Source: an uncultured Porphyromonadaceae bacterium
Lineage (GTDB): Bacteria > Bacteroidota > Bacteroidia > Bacteroidales > Muribaculaceae
Length of the DNA: 6,616 bases
Direction: 5' to 3'
Assembly: GCA_900550025.1 (NCBI GenBank)
Contig: URQP01000113.1
Location: 1 to 6,616 of the forward strand
Notes under the pieces: generated by a model
What the model was told of the DNA's origin: nothing
Seen by the model: only the letters and a program-made list of their open reading frames with translations
The model's database searches: none
Shown: one piece after another, positions 1 through 4,945 of the stretch
How the letters are laid out: each line of letters starts with the position of its first letter
Position numbering within the stretch: the stretch's first letter is position 1
Program-made: the position numbers and the translations under genes

Positions 1-94
1 GGTGGAAGAAATAGGACAGCGCAACAGCGACAACCGCCATTGTCAGCAGGCAATAGCGGCTGTTGATGAATCTGTTGATGCTTTCCTCCCTCAT
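1..94 (-). CDS. Unidentified membrane-anchored protein, N-terminal 31 codons only
   Basis: Only the first 31 codons are inside the window; the gene continues past the left edge. The ATG is at 94-92, three bases after the TAA of the DUF4919 gene, so the two are very probably co-transcribed and may be translationally coupled. The visible peptide starts with a short charged stretch (MREESINRFINSR), followed from about residue 14 by a hydrophobic run (YCLLTMAVVAVALSYFF). This looks like an uncleaved N-terminal membrane anchor or a first transmembrane helix in the N-in orientation, because positive residues precede it. The family cannot be identified from this much sequence. A purine-rich AGGGAGGAA lies directly after the ATG, inside the coding region, too late to serve that ATG. 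I call this a real gene because of the tight spacing, the sensible start and the membrane-like composition. Confidence 0.6.
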   Translation of the reverse strand, partial: MREESINRFINSRYCLLTMAVVAVALSYFFH

Positions 95-97
95 CGT

Positions 98-799
98 TTA
101 TTCTTTGAATTTTTTGTTGTAGACCTTGATTATGTTCGACACGTCGAAGTAGTAGCCGTCAGGGCCTTTGCTGTCTTTCTTGTCGACTATGATGTAGTCG
201 ATGCTGTCCCCCAATTCCTGATGGTCGGTGGCTACGAGTCCCATGAAATTCACGATGTTGTATTCGTGTACCGGGCTTATCACCACCCAAGGGTTGTCTT
301 TTTTGCCGAGCCCTGTCGACAATATGGCTTCAAGTATATGGTTGAGACGGTATTGCCATATCGAGGCGCGCGCGAATTTCTTCTTCGTCTTGAGCGCATA
401 GATGAAAAATTGCATCTGGTTGAGGTCGAAAGGGTTGTCGGCGAGCGACAGTTCCGCATATTTGATTATGGTGTCGCATTCGGCCGGTGTGTGGCTCTGC
501 TTGTAGTAGAGCGGCTGTATCTTGTTGGCGAATTCGGATATCCTGTAAGGGTTGTAGTCTTCTTGGAAGACGTAGCCGAGGTAGAAGTGGCGGTAGTCCT
601 GCATTGTCATGTCGGTGTCGTTGCTTACGAACTTCTGCCATAGCCGCTTGTAATAATAAGGCGAAGTGGGGTCGCCTACGGCTTTCCGTATTTCTTCCAT
701 ATCCGGTTTCTCCGGCTTGAATTTCTTGTCGGCGGCTGTCAGGCTGACTGTCGCCGTCGCTGTCACTGCAAGCAATATGATGGCAAGTATTTTTCTCAT
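98..799 (-). CDS. DUF4919 family secreted protein
   Basis: This 233-residue protein of unknown function resembles the DUF4919 family, which I know only from Bacteroidetes. Residues 1-22 form a typical Sec signal peptide: MRK, a hydrophobic core (ILAIILLAVTATATV), then a likely cleavage site around SLTA-ADKK. There is no lipobox cysteine, so it is probably periplasmic or exported rather than a lipoprotein. The mature part is rich in aromatic residues. Family-like stretches are YYYKRLWQKF (48-57), YRHFYLGYVFQEDYNPY (69-85), a DNPFDL turn (121-126), ISPVHEYNIVNFMGL (174-188) and GYYFDVSNII near the C terminus. The middle (about 104-160) reads as helical and TPR-like, with an AELSLADNPFDL segment, but I see no catalytic motif. 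The ATG at 799-797 is the only start that keeps the signal peptide. The gene lies 12 bases after the DUF456-like gene and 3 before the next one. Family assignment is from recall of the conserved stretches; function is unknown. Confidence 0.85.
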   Translation of the reverse strand: MRKILAIILLAVTATATVSLTAADKKFKPEKPDMEEIRKAVGDPTSPYYYKRLWQKFVSNDTDMTMQDYRHFYLGYVFQEDYNPYRISEFANKIQPLYYKQSHTPAECDTIIKYAELSLADNPFDLNQMQFFIYALKTKKKFARASIWQYRLNHILEAILSTGLGKKDNPWVVISPVHEYNIVNFMGLVATDHQELGDSIDYIIVDKKDSKGPDGYYFDVSNIIKVYNKKFKE

Positions 800-811
800 A
801 ACGTATGTTTT

Positions 812-1309
812 TTATATGTTGGATGAATATTGCACCGCCGCTACTTCTATGGCTATGCCTATCAGTGACACTGTCACTACCGCAGGCAAACCTTTCGCGC
901 AGAAATATTGCACGAACCGTGCCGACGGGAACGCGAGGGCCGACCCTTTCGGCGAGCGGGCAAACACTATGCACCCGGCTGCGGCTCCCGCGAACGCGCC
1001 GATAATCATAGGGGCATAGCCCGCTGTCGCCCCGATAAGCATTCCTGCCGTAGCCCCGACGGTGATGTGCTTCATCCCTTGGGTGGCTTTCACTAAGGGC
1101 TGTGGAAGCATTGACATTATGATTACGACTATCACGGTCATCACTCCCCAGTACGAGAGCATCACGGAAGGGAATGTCAGCCATCCGCTCCATTGCATCA
1201 GCCATAAGCCTCCGTAGGCCGCAATCACAGCCGGGATGTGCGGCCGGATGCAAAGGTAGAGCGCGGCCGGCATAAGCAGAATGCCAAGAATGAGAAGCGC
1301 AATATCCAT
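812..1309 (-). CDS. Small integral membrane protein, DUF456-like
   Basis: This 165-residue, very hydrophobic protein has about four to five membrane segments: residues 3-20, 25-42, 50-68, a glycine/alanine-rich region 84-115, and 140-158. The layout recalls the DUF456 family (uncharacterised membrane proteins containing glycine-zipper repeats). It has an MDIxLxILGI start, a P..P....AY.GLWLMQ second segment (23-39), then a GATAGMLIGATAGY...IIGAFAGAAAG block (85-112), followed by a small soluble stretch and a last helix. The first loop (CIRPHIP, 20-26) differs from the usual CVLPVLPGPP, so this is a divergent member or a look-alike. Nothing in the sequence shows a substrate. It is the first gene of a probable three-gene operon and has a promoter box 7 bases before its ATG. 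The start is supported because the family normally begins with this MDI segment. Confidence 0.72.
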   Translation of the reverse strand: MDIALLILGILLMPAALYLCIRPHIPAVIAAYGGLWLMQWSGWLTFPSVMLSYWGVMTVIVVIIMSMLPQPLVKATQGMKHITVGATAGMLIGATAGYAPMIIGAFAGAAAGCIVFARSPKGSALAFPSARFVQYFCAKGLPAVVTVSLIGIAIEVAAVQYSSNI

Positions 1310-1316
1310 ATCGTCG

Positions 1317-1348
1317 CAAAAATAATTATTTTTTCAATTTTTTGCTAA
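1317..1348 (-). promoter_or_regulatory. Candidate Bacteroidetes-type promoter for the DUF456-like/DUF4919 operon
   Basis: On the minus strand, TATTTTTG (1324-1317) matches the Bacteroidetes -7 consensus TAnnTTTG exactly. About 20 bases upstream, TTAG (1348-1345) is a one-mismatch version of the -33 TTTG element. The ATG at 1309 follows after only 7 bases, so the transcript would have almost no leader. The surroundings are strongly AT-rich. The -7 match and position are seen directly; activity is inferred. Confidence 0.5.
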
Positions 1349-1364
1349 CGGCTTAACAACGGCT
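1347..1364. repeat. Short direct repeat AACGGCT, 11-base period
   Basis: AACGGCT occurs twice, at 1347-1353 and 1358-1364 (plus strand), separated by TAAC. An 11-base period is about one helical turn. The pair overlaps the possible -33 element of the operon promoter, which is where an activator or repressor site could lie. It is short enough to be chance. Confidence 0.35.
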
Positions 1365-1405
1365 ACGGAATTTTGCCATTTTTTCACGCGGCAGGCATCC
1401 CGGTG

Positions 1406-3064
1406 TCAGATACAGAAAAGGATGAGCAACTGGGCGATTATGACTCTCGCAAACATGCCGAGAGGATAGACCGTAGCGTATGAGACGGCTGGAGAGTCGC
1501 CTTCTATCGTGCCGTTGGCATAATCGAGCGCCATCGGGTTGGCCATGCTTCCGCAGAGCAGTCCGCAGGTTTCCCCGAATTTGAATTTGAACAGCCGCAT
1601 CGACACTATTCCCATAATCAGTACCGGAATGGTAGTAATTAAAGCCCCTATCCCTATCCAAGCCAGTCCTTGCGGGCCTACGAGCGTGGCGAAGAAATTT
1701 TTTCCGGCATCGAGTCCGAGGCATGCGAGGTACATCGACAGCCCTATGCCGCGAAGCATCAGGTTCGCGCTACGTGTGTTGTATGTTACCATATGCAGCC
1801 GAGGACCGAACCGCCCCATCAGAAGTCCGGCTATTATCGGGCCTCCGGCAAGCCCGAGGGTTACAGGGATGTCGCTGCCCGGCAGTGCGATAGGTATCGA
1901 ACCGAGCACAAGTCCTAATGATATGCCTACAAAAATCACGGCGAGATTAGGCTCTTTAAGCGACCCCGCGCGGTTGCCTATGATTTTTTCCACATTCTCT
2001 ATCTCCTGCGATGTCCCCACCACTGTCAGCCGGTCGCCTATTTGCAGCACCAAGTCGGGTGTCGCAAGCAGTTTCACGCCGCTTCGCAGCACACGCGACA
2101 CCGTGATGCCGAATTGGCTTCTCAGCTTCAGCGAGCCGAGGCGTTTGCCGTTTATTCCGGGGCGCGACACTATTATGTGGCGCGACACTATCTGGCGGTC
2201 GATTTTGTTCCAGTTCACATGGTGATTCCAGTCGCGGTCTTCTTTCTTTCCGAAAAGGAGTGTCAGCGAATCGAGGTCTTTTTCTGTAGTTACGACCATA
2301 ATTCTGTCGCCCGGCATCAGTTTCTCTTCCGAGTTCGGCATGATGAAATCCTTGCCTCTCCACAGGCGCGATATTATGAATTGCGCTGGGCTTGCTTCCT
2401 TTACGTCGTGTATCGTATGGCCTTCTATTCCCGGGTTGGTTATCTCGAAAGTGGCCACGTATGTCTGGTCGGCATGGCTTTCCTCGCGGGGTTTCAAGTC
2501 ATCGGACTTTGTGAAGAATTTCCGCAGTATTATGATTATGAAAATCACGCCTACAACACCTATCGGATATGTGACGGCGCATCCCAACGCCGCGGCATCG
2601 GCCGGCATCCCAAGCTGTTTCAATGTCTGTTGCGCGGCCGCGAGAGCCGGCGTATTGGTCGTTGCCCCGCACAATACTCCGGTGATGTCGTCAATACCGT
2701 AGCCTGTAATCCAACTGATTCCGGCGGCCATCAGCGAGCCGATGGCTATGAGCACCAGCCCGGCGATGTTCATGCTTACCCCTTCTTTGCGGAAGGAGCT
2801 GAAGAATCCCGGCCCTACTTGCAGCCCGAGGGCATATACGAACAGCACTAATCCGAAGCTCTCGGCATAGTTGAGCATATCGGAATCGATGGAGAATCCG
2901 AGGTATCCGGCTAAAATTCCGGTAAAGAAAACGAACGTCACGCCTAACGATATTCCGGCTACGCGCAATCTGCCCAAAGCCAATCCTACGGATATGATTA
3001 TGGCAACCACAACCACCGCTTGAATAGCCGAATGGGTGAACAGAAAGTTGTTAATCCAATCCAT
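1406..3064 (-). CDS. AspT/YidE/YbjL-family transporter with two RCK_C domains
   Basis: This putative inner-membrane transporter belongs to the aspartate:alanine antiporter-like (AspT/YidE/YbjL) family. It has 552 residues from the start chosen here, the usual family length. Residues 12-182 form the first membrane half. Two TrkA-C (RCK_C) regulatory domains follow, at about 200-270 and 285-362, each with the characteristic PGDRI/IGDRL turn (251-255, 342-346). Residues 373-550 form the second membrane half. The halves are an internal duplication: GVLCGATTNTPALAAA (129-144) matches GLLCGSMANPMALDYA (501-516), and TYPIGVVG (165-172) matches VYPLGMFA (532-539). The open frame extends 14 codons further, to an ATG at 3106, but I chose 3064 because the family starts MDW and a promoter box lies between the two ATGs. 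The gene diverges from the GDP-mannose gene. Substrate is unknown: AspT itself exchanges aspartate for alanine, and most relatives are uncharacterised. No clear terminator follows it, so read-through into the DUF456-like gene is possible. Confidence 0.93.
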   Translation of the reverse strand: MDWINNFLFTHSAIQAVVVVAIIISVGLALGRLRVAGISLGVTFVFFTGILAGYLGFSIDSDMLNYAESFGLVLFVYALGLQVGPGFFSSFRKEGVSMNIAGLVLIAIGSLMAAGISWITGYGIDDITGVLCGATTNTPALAAAQQTLKQLGMPADAAALGCAVTYPIGVVGVIFIIIILRKFFTKSDDLKPREESHADQTYVATFEITNPGIEGHTIHDVKEASPAQFIISRLWRGKDFIMPNSEEKLMPGDRIMVVTTEKDLDSLTLLFGKKEDRDWNHHVNWNKIDRQIVSRHIIVSRPGINGKRLGSLKLRSQFGITVSRVLRSGVKLLATPDLVLQIGDRLTVVGTSQEIENVEKIIGNRAGSLKEPNLAVIFVGISLGLVLGSIPIALPGSDIPVTLGLAGGPIIAGLLMGRFGPRLHMVTYNTRSANLMLRGIGLSMYLACLGLDAGKNFFATLVGPQGLAWIGIGALITTIPVLIMGIVSMRLFKFKFGETCGLLCGSMANPMALDYANGTIEGDSPAVSYATVYPLGMFARVIIAQLLILFCI

Positions 3065-3068
3065 GCTG

Positions 3069-3102
3069 CAAAGATAGCCTATGTCGCGCAAATATGCACT
3101 AA
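3069..3102 (-). promoter_or_regulatory. Candidate promoter of the AspT-family gene, leaderless
   Basis: TATCTTTG on the minus strand (3076-3069) matches the Bacteroidetes -7 consensus TAnnTTTG exactly. It is followed by CAGC and then the ATG at 3064, leaving only 4 bases between box and start codon. A weak -33 candidate, TTAG, lies at 3102-3099, 22 bases upstream of the box. Transcription starts a few bases after this box in Bacteroides, so the mRNA would begin at or next to the ATG. This also argues against translation from the upstream ATG at 3106. The box is seen directly; its use is inferred. Confidence 0.55.
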
Positions 3103-3142
3103 TCATATATAATGATATTATAAGATTATTTAAATGTGATAA

Positions 3143-3174
3143 TTTGCATTGTTAATTGCAATGCCGTAATTTAG
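3143..3174 (+). promoter_or_regulatory. Possible promoter of the mannose-1-phosphate guanylyltransferase gene
   Basis: TTTG at 3143-3146 is separated by 20 bases from TAATTTAG at 3167-3174, which matches the -7 consensus TAnnTTTG with one mismatch. The predicted transcript start, about 3178-3181, would give a leader of about 30 bases before the ATG at 3212. I see no strong Shine-Dalgarno sequence, which is normal for Bacteroidetes. The imperfect -7 box makes this only a moderate candidate. Confidence 0.35.
3146..3164. repeat. 19-base dyad (GCATTG-N7-CAATGC) in the divergent spacer
   Basis: GCATTG (3146-3151) and CAATGC (3159-3164) are perfect inverted copies around a TTAATTG centre. The dyad fits exactly between the two elements of the possible plus-strand promoter. 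That makes it a candidate binding site for a dimeric regulator. With no U-run after it and only six base pairs, it is not a terminator. Confidence 0.45.
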
Positions 3175-3211
3175 CACTTAGAATTTAAAGAACTATCATA
3201 TCCAAATAATT

Positions 3212-4288
3212 ATGGAAAATAGATATTGTGTGATAATGTGCGGTGGAATAGGCAGCCGTTTCTGGCCCTTCAGCAAGGTGGCGCGTCCTAAGCAGTTTCT
3301 CGACTTTTTCGGGACGGGGCGTTCGCTGTTGCAGATGACATTCGACCGCGTGAGCAATATTCTCCCTGTACGGAACATCTTGGCTATGACCAACGAGCAG
3401 TATGCCCCGCTCGTGAAAGAGCAGTTGCCGGAGCTTTCCGACGACCAGATTCTGCTTGAGCCTGACAGGCGCAACACTGCCCCGTGCATCGCTTGGGCGG
3501 CATACCATATCCGTGCCATCAACCCTAACGCGGTTATGCTGGTTAGTCCTTCCGACCATTTGATATTGCGGGAAGATGTGTTTAAGGATTGTGTTATCCG
3601 GGGATTTGATTTTGTGGCGAAATATCCCTATTTGCTTACGATGGGCATACAGCCCAACCGTCCGGAAACCGGCTACGGCTATATCCAGATGGGAAAAGAG
3701 GAAATCGACGGATTCTCGCGTGTGAAGACTTTTACGGAGAAGCCTGACATAGAACTGGCGAGAGTGTTCATCGAGAGCGGCGAATTTGCTTGGAATTCGG
3801 GCATATTCATGTGGGGAGTGAACACTATTATCGATTCCATACACGAGCATGTGCCCGACATTGCCATGCGCTTCGACAAGGGGCTTGGAAAATTCGGAAC
3901 TGAAAAGGAAATGGCTTTTATCAAAAAGGAATTTCCGGCGTGCCCGAATATTTCCATCGATTATGCCGTGATGGAAAAGGAGAAGAACGTGTTTGTGCAA
4001 CGTGCCGATTTCGGATGGAGCGATGTAGGCTCGTGGGGCGCATTTTATGAGAAATCGCCTAAGACAGAGACCGGCAATGTGATACGTAATTGCAAGACAG
4101 TGCTGTCGGGTTGCGAGAACAATATTTTTGCGTCGAAGAAAGAAAAGCTGGTTGTGGCCTCGGGGCTTAAGGAATACATTGTCGTTGACGATGACGACAT
4201 ACTTTTAATCTGTCCGTTGTCGGAAGAACAGAAGATTAAGCAGTATGTCAATGAGGTAAAAGCAAATTTCGGAAACGAATATTTGTAG
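3212..4288 (+). CDS. manC: Mannose-1-phosphate guanylyltransferase (GDP-mannose pyrophosphorylase)
   Basis: This cytoplasmic enzyme makes GDP-mannose from mannose 1-phosphate and GTP. GDP-mannose is the donor for mannosylated glycans and the precursor of GDP-fucose. The 358 residues cover a nucleotidyltransferase domain and a short C-terminal extension; the phosphomannose isomerase domain of the longer two-function enzymes is absent. Visible motifs are the nucleotide-binding signature GGIGSRFWPFS (11-21) with RPKQF (25-29), the EPDRRNTAP segment (83-91), the metal-binding PSDHLI (113-118), ETGYGYI (152-158), the sugar-phosphate-binding FTEKPD (174-179), WNSGIFMW (194-201), SIDYAVMEK (248-256) and DFGWSDVGSW (266-275). 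All key residues look intact. The ATG at 3212 places the signature at the usual distance from the N terminus. The gene stands alone on the plus strand, with its own spacer upstream and a terminator 25 bases downstream, so it is probably monocistronic. Bacteroidales depend on GDP-sugars for capsule and protein O-glycans, which fits this role. Confidence 0.96.
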   Translation: MENRYCVIMCGGIGSRFWPFSKVARPKQFLDFFGTGRSLLQMTFDRVSNILPVRNILAMTNEQYAPLVKEQLPELSDDQILLEPDRRNTAPCIAWAAYHIRAINPNAVMLVSPSDHLILREDVFKDCVIRGFDFVAKYPYLLTMGIQPNRPETGYGYIQMGKEEIDGFSRVKTFTEKPDIELARVFIESGEFAWNSGIFMWGVNTIIDSIHEHVPDIAMRFDKGLGKFGTEKEMAFIKKEFPACPNISIDYAVMEKEKNVFVQRADFGWSDVGSWGAFYEKSPKTETGNVIRNCKTVLSGCENNIFASKKEKLVVASGLKEYIVVDDDDILLICPLSEEQKIKQYVNEVKANFGNEYL

Positions 4289-4312
4289 ATATGTATTAAT
4301 TTGCGGGACTTG

Positions 4313-4351
4313 GCGGCCGGTTACGCTTTTCGCGGAAACCGGCCGCTTTTT
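4313..4351 (+). terminator. Rho-independent terminator after the GDP-mannose gene
   Basis: A perfect 10-base-pair GC-rich stem, GCGGCCGGTT (4313-4322) with AACCGGCCGC (4337-4346), encloses a 14-base loop. It is followed at once by TTTTT (4347-4351). It begins 25 bases after the TAG of the plus-strand gene. On the opposite strand the hairpin begins only a few bases after the mntP stop, but no T-run follows it there. It is therefore a good terminator for the plus strand and at most a weak one or a 3' stabiliser for mntP. Confidence 0.9.
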
Positions 4352-4921
4352 CTATGCGGCGCAAAGATGTTCGATAAGTATTTTTGTTCCCAGTCCGATA
4401 AGTACGATGCCGCCTATCCATTCCATACGGAATTTAAATTTCCGGTAGGCGGCCACGCCGATAATAGTGCCTGCTATGGAGAAAATGAACGACACGAGCC
4501 CGATTATTCCGACAGCCGTGAGCATTTGCCCGGTGGTCATCTTGATGAACGCGAACGTCACCCCTACAGCCAGCGCGTCGATGCTTGTAGCCACGGCCAG
4601 AGTCAATATGACCGGCAGCCGTGTGGGGTCGAAATGGCAGCCTTCCTGTTTCTTTAAGCTTTCGGCAATCATTCTTATCCCTAACAAAGAGAGCAGTCCG
4701 AAGGCTATCCAATGGTCATAGTCGCGTATCAGCGAACTGAACAATCCGGCGACAAACCATCCGATGAGCGGCATCAATGCCTGAAACAATCCGAAAAAGA
4801 ATGCCATTTTCAGCAATGTGGGGCGGTGCGTGCGCTTCAATATCATTCCGCTTGCGAGCGAGACCGAGAAGCAGTCCATTGCAAGGCTGACGGCCAAAAG
4901 TATGATTCCTATTATGCCCAT
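4352..4921 (-). CDS. mntP: Manganese efflux pump MntP
   Basis: This 189-residue inner-membrane protein exports Mn2+ and protects against manganese excess. It has six predicted membrane helices in the MntP (DUF204/YebN) arrangement of two three-helix repeats. Conserved family stretches are LAMDCFSVSLASG (13-25, with Asp16), FFFGLFQALMPLIGW (41-55), DHWIAFGLLSLLGIRMIAE (69-87, with Glu87), ATSIDALAVG (111-120, with Asp115) and the final EWIGGIVLIGLGTKIL (167-182). The first and fourth helices both carry the membrane Asp characteristic of this family. Length is normal and nothing is missing. It starts 24 bases after the ispG stop and probably shares its transcript. That gap is too short for the yybP-ykoY manganese riboswitch that precedes mntP in Escherichia coli, so no local Mn control is visible; any would act at the operon promoter outside the window. 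It converges with the GDP-mannose gene at the terminator. Confidence 0.95.
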   Translation of the reverse strand: MGIIGIILLAVSLAMDCFSVSLASGMILKRTHRPTLLKMAFFFGLFQALMPLIGWFVAGLFSSLIRDYDHWIAFGLLSLLGIRMIAESLKKQEGCHFDPTRLPVILTLAVATSIDALAVGVTFAFIKMTTGQMLTAVGIIGLVSFIFSIAGTIIGVAAYRKFKFRMEWIGGIVLIGLGTKILIEHLCAA

Positions 4922-4945
4922 TGTATGTGTGGTGGAAAATTGTCG

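Noticed and set aside
2..643. A 213-codon plus-strand open frame opposite the DUF4919 gene
   Set aside because: The minus-strand reading has a signal peptide and family motifs; the plus-strand reading has a Val-rich composition typical of an antisense shadow.
330..1319. A 329-codon minus-strand open frame spanning the DUF456-like and DUF4919 genes
   Set aside because: Its product is rich in Arg, His and Ser with no recognisable family, and it overlaps two genes with clear signal-peptide or membrane features in another frame. It is an out-of-frame shadow in GC-rich codons.
1365..1405. Possible terminator after the AspT-family gene
   Set aside because: I found no stem followed by a T-run on the minus strand. 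The A-rich stretches there do not pair into a stable hairpin.
2042..2851. A 269-codon plus-strand open frame inside the transporter gene
   Set aside because: It lies antisense to a full-length, motif-complete transporter gene, and its translation has no domain or membrane pattern.
3064..3106. Longer N terminus for the transporter starting at 3106
   Set aside because: The extra 14 residues are not membrane-like, the family begins at MDW, and a perfect promoter box lies inside the extension.
3185..4000. A 271-codon minus-strand open frame opposite the GDP-mannose gene
   Set aside because: It is antisense to an enzyme gene with all its motifs intact, and its translation shows no family signature.
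4922..4945. Possible yybP-ykoY manganese riboswitch before mntP
   Set aside because: Only 24 bases separate mntP from ispG, far too few for the riboswitch, and no such fold is visible.
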